Part shown: positions 32,972 to 41,541 of the stretch, one piece after another
Layout: each line of letters begins with the position of its first letter
Numbering within the stretch: the stretch's first letter is position 1
NCBI RefSeq assembly: GCF_900102015.1
Contig: NZ_FNAT01000001.1
Location: forward strand, 682,001-746,000
DNA length: 64,000 nt
From: Limimaricola pyoseonensis
Lineage (GTDB): Bacteria; Pseudomonadota; Alphaproteobacteria; Rhodobacterales; Rhodobacteraceae
Reading direction: 5' to 3'
The notes under the pieces: model-generated
Told to the model about the DNA's origin: nothing
Seen by the model: the letters and a program-made list of their open reading frames with translations, nothing else
Databases searched by the model: none
Program-made: the position numbers and the translations under genes

Positions 32972-33412
32972 ATGGACGGCAGCGAGTTCGACGCCGTGGC
33001 GGCGCGCATCCGCGCGAGCTTTGCGCAGCAGAGCATGATGGCGACGCTGGGCGCCGGGATCGAGGAGGTGGCGCCGGGCTATTGCCGGATCGGCGCGGCG
33101 ATCGCGCCGGGGCTGCGTCAGCAGCACGGCGTCGCCCATGCCGGGCTGGCCTTCTCGATCGGCGACAGCGCCGCCGGCTACGCCGCGCTGAGCCGGCTCG
33201 GGCCGGAGGAGGACGTGGTGACGGCCGAGATGAAGATCAACCTGCTCGCCCCGGCGCAGGGCGAGCGGCTCGTGGCCGAGGGCCGGGTGGTCCGGGCCGG
33301 GCGGCGGCTGATCGTCGTCACCGCCGAGGTCCGCGCCGTCGCCAAGGACGGCGCGGAGCGCGCGGTCGCGCTGTTGCAGGGCACGATCGTGCCGGTGCCG
33401 GCGGCGGGCTGA
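32972..33412 (+). CDS. PaaI-family hotdog thioesterase
   Basis: A 146-residue single hotdog domain: RQQHGVAHAGLAFSIGDSAAGYAAL is the long central helix with the HG(x)AHAG motif typical of the PaaI/acyl-CoA thioesterase group, followed by VTAEMKINLLAPAQGE. It hydrolyzes acyl-CoA thioesters, probably aryl or medium-chain. The ATG at 32972 has GGGAGGACGGG. No partner pathway genes are nearby. Confidence 0.88.
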   Translation: MDGSEFDAVAARIRASFAQQSMMATLGAGIEEVAPGYCRIGAAIAPGLRQQHGVAHAGLAFSIGDSAAGYAALSRLGPEEDVVTAEMKINLLAPAQGERLVAEGRVVRAGRRLIVVTAEVRAVAKDGAERAVALLQGTIVPVPAAG

Positions 33413-33425
33413 CCGCCCGGGAGTC

Positions 33426-34691
33426 TCAGGCGGCGGCGGGCCGGCGCGTGGCCCCGAGCCGGGTCGCCGCCAGCGCGCTCAGCCCGACCATCGCCGCCGC
33501 GGTGCCGAGACAGGCCGGCAGGCCGCCGAGCTGGTAGGTCACGCCCGACAGCAGCGTGCCCAGCAGCCGGCCGGCGGCGTTCGACATGTAGTAGAAGCCG
33601 ACATCCATGGTCACCCGCTCCGCGCTCGAGAAGGCGAGGATCAGGTAGGAGTGCAGCGAGGAGTTCACCGCGAAGAGCGCGCCGAAGAGCATCAGCCCCG
33701 CCACCAGCGCCAGCGTCAGCCATGTTGCCGGCTCGCCCGCGAGCCAGACCAGCGCGGCGAGCGCGGCCGGCACCACGAAGAGGGCGCCGGCCCAGCGCCG
33801 CGCCGCGCCCGCGAGCTCTGCCTCGGGCCTGTGGGCCGCGCGCAGCAGCCGCGGCGCCCAGGCCTGCACCGCGCCGTAGAGGATGGTCCAGACCGCCATG
33901 AAGCTGCCGATCAGGAAGAATGCCGCGCGGTTGCCCGCCTCCGAGCCGTCGGAGAGCACCGCGTAGAAGTAGATCGGGATGCCGACCACGAACCACACGT
34001 CGCGCGCGCCGAACAAAAACAGCCGCGCCGCCGAGAGCCAGTTGATGTCGCGGTCCTTCGAGAACACCTCGCGGAACTTCGCGCCCTTGCGGCCCTGCGG
34101 CAGGCCCGGCGGCATCCGCAGCCGGATCGCCACGAGGATCACGGCCAGCACCGCCGCCATCGCCAGCACCGAAGGCACGAAGCCTATGAGCGCCAGCAGC
34201 GCCGCGCCCAGAAGGAAGCCCATGCCCTTCACCGCGTTCTTCGAGCCGGTCAGCACCGCGACCCAGCGGAACAGGCCGCCCTGCCCCGATGGCGCCAAGA
34301 GCTTGACCGCGCTCTTGGCGCTCATCTTCGAGAGGTCCTTGGCGACGCCGGAGGCACCCTGCACGGCCATCACGTAGGCGACCGAGGCCCAGAGCCCCCA
34401 GCCCGGGTCGAGCGCGGCCAGCGCCAGGAGCGCGGCGACCTGCAGGCCGAGCCCGGCATAGAGCGTCGAGGTCAGGCCGAAGCGCGCCGCGATCCAGCCG
34501 GCCGAGAGGTTGGTGACGACGCCCGCGACCTCGTAGAGCAGGAACAGGTAGGCCAGCTGCACCGGCGAGAAGCCGAGGCCATGGAAATACAGCAGCACCA
34601 GCATCCGGAGCGCGCCGTCGGTGAGCATGAAGGCCCAGTAGGCGGCGGTGACGGCGATGTAGGCCGAGAGCCCCTCGGGCCGGGCGGTCAC
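33426..34691 (-). CDS. arsJ: ArsJ organoarsenical efflux MFS transporter
   Basis: A 421-residue, 11-12 helix MFS protein: [28 protein letters not shown] at the start in pieces, [19 protein letters not shown] and [16 protein letters not shown] inside, and [22 protein letters not shown] near the end match ArsJ. Known role: ArsJ exports 1-arseno-3-phosphoglycerate made by the adjacent GAPDH from arsenate, giving arsenate resistance. It overlaps the GAPDH stop by 4 nt and is the last gene of the arsenic operon. Confidence 0.92.
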   Translation of the reverse strand: MTARPEGLSAYIAVTAAYWAFMLTDGALRMLVLLYFHGLGFSPVQLAYLFLLYEVAGVVTNLSAGWIAARFGLTSTLYAGLGLQVAALLALAALDPGWGLWASVAYVMAVQGASGVAKDLSKMSAKSAVKLLAPSGQGGLFRWVAVLTGSKNAVKGMGFLLGAALLALIGFVPSVLAMAAVLAVILVAIRLRMPPGLPQGRKGAKFREVFSKDRDINWLSAARLFLFGARDVWFVVGIPIYFYAVLSDGSEAGNRAAFFLIGSFMAVWTILYGAVQAWAPRLLRAAHRPEAELAGAARRWAGALFVVPAALAALVWLAGEPATWLTLALVAGLMLFGALFAVNSSLHSYLILAFSSAERVTMDVGFYYMSNAAGRLLGTLLSGVTYQLGGLPACLGTAAAMVGLSALAATRLGATRRPAAA

Positions 34692-35686
34692 AGCCGCCCC
34701 CCCACCATGCGCGCCACGTCGACGAGGCGGTGCGCGTAGCCCATCTCGTTGTCGTACCAGGCGTAGATCTTCACCTGAGTGCCGTTCACCACCATGGTCG
34801 AGGGCGCGTCGATGATCGCGGAGCGCGGGTCGTTGGTGTAGTCGGCCGAGACCAGCGGCCGGGTCTCGTAGCCGAGGATGCCCTCGAGCGGCCCCTCGGA
34901 GGCGGCGCGCAGCAGCGCGTTCACCTCGTCCACGTCGGTCTCGCGCTCCACCTCGAAGACGCAGTCGGTGAGCGAGGCGTTCAGGAGCGGCACCCGCACG
35001 GCATGGCCGTTCAGCCGGCCCTTCAGCTCCGGGTAGATCAGCGTGATCGCGGTGGCCGAGCCGGTGGTGGTCGGGATCAGCGAATTGAGCGCCGAGCGCG
35101 CGCGGCGCAGGTCCTTGGCGGGCCGGTCGACGATGGTCTGGGTGTTGGTCACGTCGTGGATCGTGGTGATCGCGCCGTGGCGGATGCCCAAGGCCTCGTG
35201 GATCACCTTGACCACCGGGGCGAGGCAGTTGGTGGTGCAGCTCGCCGCCGTGACGATGTCGTGGGCGTCGGGGTCGTAGCTCTCGTCGTTGACGCCGTAG
35301 ACGATGTTGGCGGTGCGCCCGTCCTTGACCGGCGCGCTGACCACGACCTTCTTCACCCCGGCCGCGAAATAGGGGGCGAGCTTCGCCTCGGTTTTGAACA
35401 CGCCGGTGCAGTCGATCACCACGTCGACGCCGTCGAGCGGCAGATCGTCGATGCGCTTCTCGGCATGGACCGGCAGGCGGGTGCCGTCGATGGTGACCGC
35501 GGTCTCGTCGGCCGAGAACGCGGCGGGCCAGCGGCCATGCACGCTGTCGAACTCCAGCAGGTGGGCGTGCATCGCCGGGTCGCCCACCGCGTCGTTGATC
35601 CAGGCGATCTCGGCGCCGCTCTCGATGAGCGGGCGCAGGGCGAGCTTTCCGATCCGGCCGAGGCCGTTCAGCGCGTAGGTGGTCAT
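34688..35686 (-). CDS. ArsJ-associated glyceraldehyde-3-phosphate dehydrogenase
   Basis: A 332-residue [18 protein letters not shown] binds NAD, catalytic Cys150 is in [13 protein letters not shown], and [15 protein letters not shown] is the C-terminal signature. Its place between the ArsR-ArsC gene and arsJ, with 4-nt overlaps on both sides (ATGA), marks it as the ars-type paralogue that uses arsenate in place of phosphate to form 1-arseno-3-phosphoglycerate, not the glycolytic enzyme. Confidence 0.93.
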   Translation of the reverse strand: MTTYALNGLGRIGKLALRPLIESGAEIAWINDAVGDPAMHAHLLEFDSVHGRWPAAFSADETAVTIDGTRLPVHAEKRIDDLPLDGVDVVIDCTGVFKTEAKLAPYFAAGVKKVVVSAPVKDGRTANIVYGVNDESYDPDAHDIVTAASCTTNCLAPVVKVIHEALGIRHGAITTIHDVTNTQTIVDRPAKDLRRARSALNSLIPTTTGSATAITLIYPELKGRLNGHAVRVPLLNASLTDCVFEVERETDVDEVNALLRAASEGPLEGILGYETRPLVSADYTNDPRSAIIDAPSTMVVNGTQVKIYAWYDNEMGYAHRLVDVARMVGGRL

Positions 35687-36522
35687 TGCGGATCCTTTCC
35701 GGTCGTGAGGCCGTCGACGGCGCGCTGGATCGCGATCCGGTCGAGCGCCGCGAAGTCGAGCGTGGTGAAGAGTTCGATGCGCCGGCGCAGCGCGCCGTAG
35801 ACCTGGTGGAAGGCCAGCTGCCGCTCTGGCCCGGTGCCGGTGGCCTTCACCGGGTCGGGCTGGCCCCAATGTCCCGAGATCGGCTGGCCGGGCCAGGCTG
35901 GGCACTCCTCGTTGGCGGCGCGGTCGCAGACGGTGAAGACGAAATCGAGCGCAGGCGCCTCGGCGCCGCGGAACTCCTCCACCGTCTTGGCGCGCAGGCT
36001 GGCGGTGTCGTGGCCGTTCGCCTCGAGCACCTGCAGGGCCATCGGGTTGAGCTCGGAGCGCGGGCTGGTGCCGGCCGAGAAGGCGCGGAAGCGTTCGCCG
36101 CCGATGTCGCGCAGGATCGCCTCCGCGAAGATCGAGCGGGCCGAGTTGCCGGTGCAGATGAACAGCACGTTGTAGGGTCTGCGGGTCATGGCGAAGCCTC
36201 TGGCGGCGGTCGGGTCCAGCTGGGCGGGGCGCAGCGCCGGGCGGCTGCGGCAGCAATCCTCGATCAGGTAGCTCAGGAGGCCGCCGGCCCGCTCCATGTC
36301 GGCGCGGTAGAGCAGCGAGCGGCCCTGCCGCAGCTGCGCGATCAGCCCGGCCTGGCGCAGCGCCGAGAGATAGGCCGACAGCGTGTTGGCCCGCACCTCG
36401 AGCATCCCGGCGATCTCGCCGGCGGGCACCGCGTCGGGGTAGCGGCGCATGAGCAGGCGAAACAGCGCGAGGCGTTGCGGATGGGCCAGCACGGCCAGCG
36501 ATTCGACGGCGTTCGATTCCAT
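35683..36522 (-). CDS. ArsR-ArsC fusion: HTH repressor joined to low-molecular-weight arsenate reductase
   Basis: A 279-residue two-domain protein. Residues 1-95 are an ArsR-family winged helix ([34 protein letters not shown]) that ends in a vicinal DCC pair (Cys90-Cys91), a possible As(III) site. Residues 112-279 form a thioredoxin-type ArsC with [10 protein letters not shown] (Cys123 in the phosphatase-like loop) and [17 protein letters not shown] supplying the resolving cysteines. An internal ATG at 36189 with GAGG 7 nt upstream could also give free ArsC. First gene of the arsenic operon, probably autoregulated. Confidence 0.88.
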   Translation of the reverse strand: MESNAVESLAVLAHPQRLALFRLLMRRYPDAVPAGEIAGMLEVRANTLSAYLSALRQAGLIAQLRQGRSLLYRADMERAGGLLSYLIEDCCRSRPALRPAQLDPTAARGFAMTRRPYNVLFICTGNSARSIFAEAILRDIGGERFRAFSAGTSPRSELNPMALQVLEANGHDTASLRAKTVEEFRGAEAPALDFVFTVCDRAANEECPAWPGQPISGHWGQPDPVKATGTGPERQLAFHQVYGALRRRIELFTTLDFAALDRIAIQRAVDGLTTGKDPQ

Positions 36523-36528
36523 AGTTCA

Positions 36529-36552
36529 GGAATACTCGAATTATCGAATTGC
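36529..36552. promoter_or_regulatory. Candidate ArsR operator/promoter
   Basis: The AT-rich stretch just upstream of the fusion gene contains CTCGAATTATCGAATT with repeated TCGA/ATTCGA half-sites, unlike the GC-rich surroundings. ArsR-family operators are typically such ATTCAA/ATTCGA inverted repeats. The upstream GGTTTACA could serve as part of a promoter. Confidence 0.45.
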
Positions 36553-36622
36553 TGTAAACCGGGCTTGGAGAGATCGGCGGCCCCGGCGGCCCTGCCCTTG
36601 CCATGCCGGGACGGGCGGCGCG

Positions 36623-36674
36623 GTCAGCCGCGGGTCGCGGCCACCATCCAGTCAGCCGCGGGTCGCGGCCACCA
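36623..36674. repeat. 28-bp tandem duplication at the 3' end of bchP
   Basis: A 24-nt sequence (36623-36646) recurs exactly at 36651-36674, with period 28. The right copy holds the last codons and stop of bchP; the left copy lies just beyond the stop and contains the same codons and a second stop in a shifted frame. Confidence 0.85.
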
Positions 36675-37827
36675 GACCGGTCAGATGCGCGAGGTTCTTG
36701 GCGGCGATCTTCAGATGCGCCATCGGACGGGCCCGGACGAGGCTCTTGGTCATGTAGGCCTCGAAGGTCAGGCGCTGCACGTCGATGTCGTGGCAGAGCG
36801 AAACGAAGCGCTCGCGCCGGTCGTCGGAGCGGTAATAGGCCGACTGCATCGAGCGCAGCACCCGAAACACCGTGCCGTGCTCGCGCAGGAAGCGCCTGCG
36901 CGCCAGCCGCAGGTCGCGGGCGCGGCCCGAGGCGAGCGTGGCGGCGGCGGCCTCGGCGGCGAGCCTCCCGCCGACCATGGCGTAGTAGATCCCCTCGCCC
37001 GAGGAGGGCGCGACCACGCCCGCGGCATCGCCCGCCAGCACCACGTCGCGGCCGTTGTCCCAGCGCTCGAGCGGCTTCAGCGGGATCGGCGCGCCCTCGC
37101 GGCGCAGCGTCTCGCAGTCCGCGAGACCGCTTGCCGCGCGCAGCGTCGCGGTCGCGGCCTTGAGGTCGACCCGCCCCTGCCCCGAGCCCATGCCGATGCT
37201 GGCCGAGGCGCCATGCGGGAAGACCCAGCCGTAGAAATCGGGCGAGACGCGGCCGTCATAAACCACGTCGCAGCGCGACGGGTCCCAGCCCGCGCCCGAG
37301 GGCGCGGCGACGATCTCGTGATAGGCCATGACGTAAGGGATGCGGTCACCGCCCGGCAGTTCGGCCCGCGCCACGCGCGAACGCGCGCCGTCGGCGCCGA
37401 TCACCAGCCGCGTGGCGACGGCACGTTCTTCGCCGCTGGCCTTGTCGCGGTAGCGCAGCCGGGTGACGCCGCCCTCGCGCTCGACCCCGAGATAGGTGCC
37501 GGCCAGCCGCGTCGCCCCGGCGGCCGCGGCGCGGGCGCGCAGGAAAGGGTCGAAATCCTTGCGGTCGACCATGCCGACGAAGCCGTTCTCGATCGCGATG
37601 TCGACATGCCGGCCGGTGGGCGAGACCATGCGCGCGGTGGTGATCTTCGCCACCAGCAGCTCGTCCGGGATCGCGAAGTCCGCGATCAGCCGCGGCGGGA
37701 TCGCGCCGCCGCAGGGCTTGATCCGGCCCTCTCGGTCGAGAAGCGCCACCGCGTGCCCCGCGCGGGCGAGGTCTTCGGCCGCCGTCGCCCCCGCCGGGCC
37801 GCCGCCCACCACCACCACGTCGAACAT
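36652..37827 (-). CDS. bchP: Geranylgeranyl reductase
   Basis: A 391-residue FAD flavoprotein: [21 protein letters not shown] is the N-terminal FAD motif (in pieces), [12 protein letters not shown] and [14 protein letters not shown] are typical of the ChlP/BchP family, and [22 protein letters not shown] is the second FAD site. It reduces the geranylgeranyl tail of bacteriochlorophyll to phytyl. It starts inside the stop codon of the upstream transporter gene; bchG-transporter-bchP form one unit. The last few codons are part of a tandem duplication. Confidence 0.95.
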   Translation of the reverse strand: MFDVVVVGGGPAGATAAEDLARAGHAVALLDREGRIKPCGGAIPPRLIADFAIPDELLVAKITTARMVSPTGRHVDIAIENGFVGMVDRKDFDPFLRARAAAAGATRLAGTYLGVEREGGVTRLRYRDKASGEERAVATRLVIGADGARSRVARAELPGGDRIPYVMAYHEIVAAPSGAGWDPSRCDVVYDGRVSPDFYGWVFPHGASASIGMGSGQGRVDLKAATATLRAASGLADCETLRREGAPIPLKPLERWDNGRDVVLAGDAAGVVAPSSGEGIYYAMVGGRLAAEAAAATLASGRARDLRLARRRFLREHGTVFRVLRSMQSAYYRSDDRRERFVSLCHDIDVQRLTFEAYMTKSLVRARPMAHLKIAAKNLAHLTGLVAATRG

Positions 37828-39110
37828 CAGCCCTCTCCCGCCAGCGGCCGGGGCGCGCGCGTGCCGGGCGCGACCGCCCGCACGGCGAGCGCCGCGGCCA
37901 GAACGAACAACATCGCCTCAATCAGGAACACCGCGCCGAAGCCCGCGGCATCGCTGCCCATGAGGCCGCGCAAGAGGTCGGCAAGGCCCGCGCCCGCGAG
38001 CCCGCCGATCCCGGCGGCGATGGCCTGCGCCGCGCCCCAGAGCCCCATCCGCGTGCCTTCGCGCCGGTCGCGGCCCTGCCCGGCCAGCGCCATCATCGCG
38101 GCGATCGCGGCGACGGCGAAGACGCCGTTGCAGAAGCCCAGCGCCACGGCGGCGGCGATCAGCGCGGCCCCGCTGCCGGTCTGCGCCACGAGGCTGACGG
38201 CGGCGAGGCTCGCCGCCGAGCCGAGGCAGCCGCCGACCACCCATGAGCGCAGCCTGCCGAGGCCGAAGCCGGTGGCGGCGATGCCGACGGTCAGCATGCC
38301 GAGGAACACGCCGCCGTTCTGCGCGCCGCTGAGCGATGTGGACTGGCCGGGCGTGAAGCCGAAGACCAGCCCGGCATAGGGCTCGAGGATCAGCTCCTGC
38401 ATGAAATAGGCGGTCATCGACAGGAAGACGAAGACGGTGAAGCGCCGCGCCGCGGGCTCGGCCCAGATCTCGGCCAGCCCCTCGCGCAGCTTCGCTTTGG
38501 GCTCGGGCGGGCGCGGCTCGACCTTGGCCTCAATGCCGGCGATGGCGAGGCCGGTCAGCGCCACCGCGCCGAGGCCCAGCGCCGCCACGATGCGCAGCAG
38601 CAGCCCCGGCGAATAGGGGTCGAGCAGCGCGCCGACCGTGCCGGCGGTGACCGCGATGCCCGCCACCATCATCAGCCATGTGATGGTCGCGGCGGCGGCG
38701 CGGCGCTCGGGCGCGGCGGCGCTCGCGAGAAGCGCCAGCAGCGAGGTGCCCGAGGCGCCGACGCCGAGGCCGATCGCGGCGTAGGCTACGACCGAGAGCG
38801 CCAGGCCGGCGGCGAAGCTGTGCTGCATTATGACGACGCCCAGCGCCGCGCCGAAGCCGCCCAGCGCCAGCACCGCCATGCCGCCGGTGATCCAGCGGCT
38901 GCGGCGGCCCTGCGTGTCGGAGAAGAAGCCCCAATGCGGCCGGGTGATCTGGATGCCGTAATGCAGCCCCACGAGCAGGCCGGGCAGCAGCGCCGGCAGC
39001 GCCAGCTCGACCACCATCAGCCGGTTCAGCGTCGAGGTGGTCAGAACGACGATCGCGCCGAGGCACATCTGCACCAGACCGAGCCGGATGATGGCGACCC
39101 AGCCCAGCAT
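37827..39110 (-). CDS. BCD/PucC-family MFS transporter between bchG and bchP
   Basis: A 427-residue PucC/LhaA-type membrane protein with about 12 helices: LTTSTLNRLMVVELALPALLPGLLVGLHYG and RPHWGFFSDTQGRRSRW in pieces, MQELILEPYAGLVFGFTPGQST. Members help deliver bacteriochlorophyll to, or assemble, light-harvesting complexes. The bchG-bch2-bchP order is usual. The ATG at 39110 lies in the bchG stop; the longer frame upstream is shadow of bchG. Confidence 0.92.
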   Translation of the reverse strand: MLGWVAIIRLGLVQMCLGAIVVLTTSTLNRLMVVELALPALLPGLLVGLHYGIQITRPHWGFFSDTQGRRSRWITGGMAVLALGGFGAALGVVIMQHSFAAGLALSVVAYAAIGLGVGASGTSLLALLASAAAPERRAAAATITWLMMVAGIAVTAGTVGALLDPYSPGLLLRIVAALGLGAVALTGLAIAGIEAKVEPRPPEPKAKLREGLAEIWAEPAARRFTVFVFLSMTAYFMQELILEPYAGLVFGFTPGQSTSLSGAQNGGVFLGMLTVGIAATGFGLGRLRSWVVGGCLGSAASLAAVSLVAQTGSGAALIAAAVALGFCNGVFAVAAIAAMMALAGQGRDRREGTRMGLWGAAQAIAAGIGGLAGAGLADLLRGLMGSDAAGFGAVFLIEAMLFVLAAALAVRAVAPGTRAPRPLAGEG

Positions 39111-40036
39111 CAGCCCAGGCCCCTGAGCGCGAAGGCGGCGATCATCATGCCGGTGACGTAGAACAGCACGCCGGTGCCGTTGTACCACGGCGCGCGCGCC
39201 TTCGGGTCGCGCAGCAGCACCCGCATCGCCGCCGCCTGCGCGGCGAGCAGCGCCACGAGGGCCGCGGCGTGCCATGGCCGGTCCCAGAGCATCATGAGCG
39301 CGATCACCGCGAGCTGCGGCAGCGCCATCACCCAGCAGGCCAGCTTTGCGGCGCGCGCGGGCCCGAGCGTCACCGGCAGCGAGTTGACACCGAAGGCGCG
39401 GTCGCCCTCCAGCGCCTTGAAATCGTTGAGCGTCATGATGCCGTGCGCGCCCAGCGCGTAGAGCGCGGCCAGCGCCAGCACCTCGGGCCGCGGCGCGCCG
39501 GCGGACAGGATGGCGGCGCCGGTGATCCATGGCAGCCCCTCGTAGCACAGCCCGACCAGCCCCGGCCCCCAGAGGCCCGAGCGCTTGAGCCGCAGCGGCT
39601 CGGCCGAGTAGGCCCAGGCGGCGAGCACGGCGAGCAGCGTCGCGCCGAAGCCCCATGGCCCCAGCAGCCGGCCGAGCGCCAGCGCCAGAACGGTCATCGC
39701 CAGCGCCACGGCGAGGCCCCACGGCGCCGGCACGCGGCCCGAGGGGATCGGGCGGCCCGGCTCGTTCACCGCGTCGACATGGCGGTCGCACCAGTCGTTG
39801 GCGGCCTGGCTCATGCCGCAGACCACCGGCCCGGCCAGCGCGAGACCGAGCAGCACCATCGGCCAATGCGCCAGCGGGTCCGCGCCGGAGGAGACGGTGC
39901 CGCAGAGAAAGGCCCAAACCGGCGGGAACCAGGTGATCGGCTTGATCAGCTCCAGCAGCGCCCGCGGTTCGGGCCATGTCCGGTCAGTCCGGCCTGTCCG
40001 GCCTGTCCGGGCACGTATGACTTGATTGACACACAT
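39110..40036 (-). CDS. bchG: Bacteriochlorophyll synthase (chlorophyll synthase)
   Basis: A 308-residue UbiA prenyltransferase with about nine membrane helices. LELIKPITWFPPVWAFLCG, the Asp-rich NDWCDRHVDAVNEPGRPIPSGR and YEGLPWITGAA are specific to BchG, and a second Asp-rich motif is NDFKALEGD. It esterifies bacteriochlorophyllide a with geranylgeranyl diphosphate. The N-terminus has an unusual RTGRTGRTDRT run from a DNA repeat. No good SD precedes the ATG, and a PpsR-type box ends only 2 nt upstream of it. Confidence 0.95.
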   Translation of the reverse strand: MCVNQVIRARTGRTGRTDRTWPEPRALLELIKPITWFPPVWAFLCGTVSSGADPLAHWPMVLLGLALAGPVVCGMSQAANDWCDRHVDAVNEPGRPIPSGRVPAPWGLAVALAMTVLALALGRLLGPWGFGATLLAVLAAWAYSAEPLRLKRSGLWGPGLVGLCYEGLPWITGAAILSAGAPRPEVLALAALYALGAHGIMTLNDFKALEGDRAFGVNSLPVTLGPARAAKLACWVMALPQLAVIALMMLWDRPWHAAALVALLAAQAAAMRVLLRDPKARAPWYNGTGVLFYVTGMMIAAFALRGLG

Positions 40037-40038
40037 GG

Positions 40039-40056
40039 TGTCAATCTAGCCTGACA
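40039..40056 (-). promoter_or_regulatory. PpsR/CrtJ-type box upstream of bchG
   Basis: TGTCAATCTAGCCTGACA matches TGT-N12-ACA exactly, the known PpsR consensus. It directly abuts the bchG start codon. A second inverted repeat TGACAC-N5-GTGTCA (40027-40043) spans the start codon. Confidence 0.75.
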
Positions 40057-40091
40057 TGTCGGTTCAGGGAAGCCGTTTCTCGCGGTGCGGT

Positions 40092-41507
40092 TCAGCTGTC
40101 GCCGGAGCTGTCGATCAGCCCGTACTTGCGCAGCTTCACGTAGAGGCTCTGGCGCGACAGGCCGAGCATCTCGGCGGCGGCGACGCGGTTGTTGTTGGTG
40201 AGCTGCACCGCGGTCTCGATGCAGAGCTTCTCGACCACGTCGGTGGTGGCGGCGACGAGATCCTTGAGCGGCGCGGTGCCGACGAGGTCCATGACGTTCT
40301 TCATCGCCTCGGGGCTCATCGCCGCGCCGGCCTCGTCGAGCGTCGCCTCCTCGCGGGCCGAGACGTCGCGGATCACGAAGCCGAGCCCGTCCTCGCCGCG
40401 CCGGCCGAGCCGGGCGACCGCGATCTCGACCGCGACGCGGGTGCCGACCACGCCTTCGAGCTGGGCGGCGTAGTTGCGCAGCTTGCGCGCGTCGAGCGTG
40501 TTGTCGAGCAAGAGCTTCAGGTCGACGCCGCCGCGCGCGAGGAAATCCGAGAGCGGCCGGCCCTGCACGTCGCGCGGCTGCGCCGCGTCGGCCAGCGTCA
40601 GGAAGGCCTCGTTGGCGTCGCGGATCACGCCCTTGACGTCGGTGAAGACGACCGCGTCGGGCCCGGCCTCCCAGAGCGCGGCCAGCCGGTCGGACAGCTC
40701 GGAGCCGCCGCGTTCCTCGTCGGCGACCGGTTGCAGCCGCACCAGCATCGCCATGTCGCCGGAGGCGCGGAACAGCTCGGGCACCAGCCGCAGGGCGCGG
40801 CCGCTGCGCCGGGCCAGCGCCTCGAGATGCGGCGCGTCCTTGTCGGCGGCGGCGCGGCGCAGCGCCTCGGTGAACTCGCCGCGGCGGCGGCCCTCGAAGG
40901 CCTGCGCCACGGCGCTGCCCTGCAGCGCGTCGCGCCGGGCCCCGAGCAGGAGCGCGGCGGCGCCGTTCAGATCCTCGATCCGGCCGGCCTCGGGGTCGAT
41001 CACCAGGATCGGTGTCTCGGAGGCCTCGAGCACCACGCGGTAGCGGGTCTCGCGGCCGCGCGCGCGCTCCTGGTCGCGCTCGCGCGCGATCTGCTCGCGC
41101 ACCAGCCGCTGCTGCAGCTCGGCGATGGCCTGCAGGTCGCGGCCGAGCAGCAGCACCGTCTCGCCGACATCGTGCAGGCTGTAGCGCACCGGAAAGCCCC
41201 AGCTGGCGTTGTCGAGATGGTTCAGCTCCAGCGCGCCGCCGCCTTCGCCGGCGCGGTGGCTGCGGATGCGGCGCTGGAACTTCTCGCGGCTCTCGACGGT
41301 GAGGAAGCTGCCGAAGTCGCGGCCGACCCAGTGGTCGAGCCGGCCGAGCGTGCGCCGCTCGGGGTTGACCGCGATGCCGCGGATCACGTTCTGCGCGTCG
41401 ATCGAGATCGCGATGTCGGCGACGTCCGCCACGATGCTGTCGAGCCCCTCGGGCACGGCCAGAACGCCGGTCAGCAGGGCATCGTAGGGAGAGCTGTGTT
41501 CGGTCAC
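40092..41507 (-). CDS. ppsR: Transcriptional repressor PpsR/CrtJ
   Basis: A 471-residue regulator: an N-terminal PAS-like domain, two PAS domains (about residues 160-270 and 285-400; RYRVVLEASETPILVIDPEAGRIEDLNG marks one), a linker and a Fis-type HTH at the C-terminus (NRVAAAEMLGLSRQSLYVKLRKYGLI in parts). It represses bch, crt and puc genes under oxygen. Only one cysteine is present, Cys429 (EKLCIETAV), matching the HTH-proximal cysteine of R. sphaeroides PpsR; its partner in the second PAS region is missing. It lies 34 nt downstream of aerR/ppaA and probably shares its transcript. Confidence 0.95.
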   Translation of the reverse strand: MTEHSSPYDALLTGVLAVPEGLDSIVADVADIAISIDAQNVIRGIAVNPERRTLGRLDHWVGRDFGSFLTVESREKFQRRIRSHRAGEGGGALELNHLDNASWGFPVRYSLHDVGETVLLLGRDLQAIAELQQRLVREQIARERDQERARGRETRYRVVLEASETPILVIDPEAGRIEDLNGAAALLLGARRDALQGSAVAQAFEGRRRGEFTEALRRAAADKDAPHLEALARRSGRALRLVPELFRASGDMAMLVRLQPVADEERGGSELSDRLAALWEAGPDAVVFTDVKGVIRDANEAFLTLADAAQPRDVQGRPLSDFLARGGVDLKLLLDNTLDARKLRNYAAQLEGVVGTRVAVEIAVARLGRRGEDGLGFVIRDVSAREEATLDEAGAAMSPEAMKNVMDLVGTAPLKDLVAATTDVVEKLCIETAVQLTNNNRVAAAEMLGLSRQSLYVKLRKYGLIDSSGDS

Positions 41508-41541
41508 GTCATACCTATTCTGGGGGCCCGGCCCCCGAACC

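Noticed and set aside
34688-35686. The glycolytic GAPDH
   Set aside because: The gene lies within an arsRC-gapdh-arsJ unit with 4-nt overlaps on both sides, which marks the arsenic paralogue.
37827-39977. A single 716-codon BchG-transporter fusion
   Set aside because: The first 289 codons are an out-of-frame shadow of bchG. The transporter has its own ATG at 39110 in a normal TGATG overlap.
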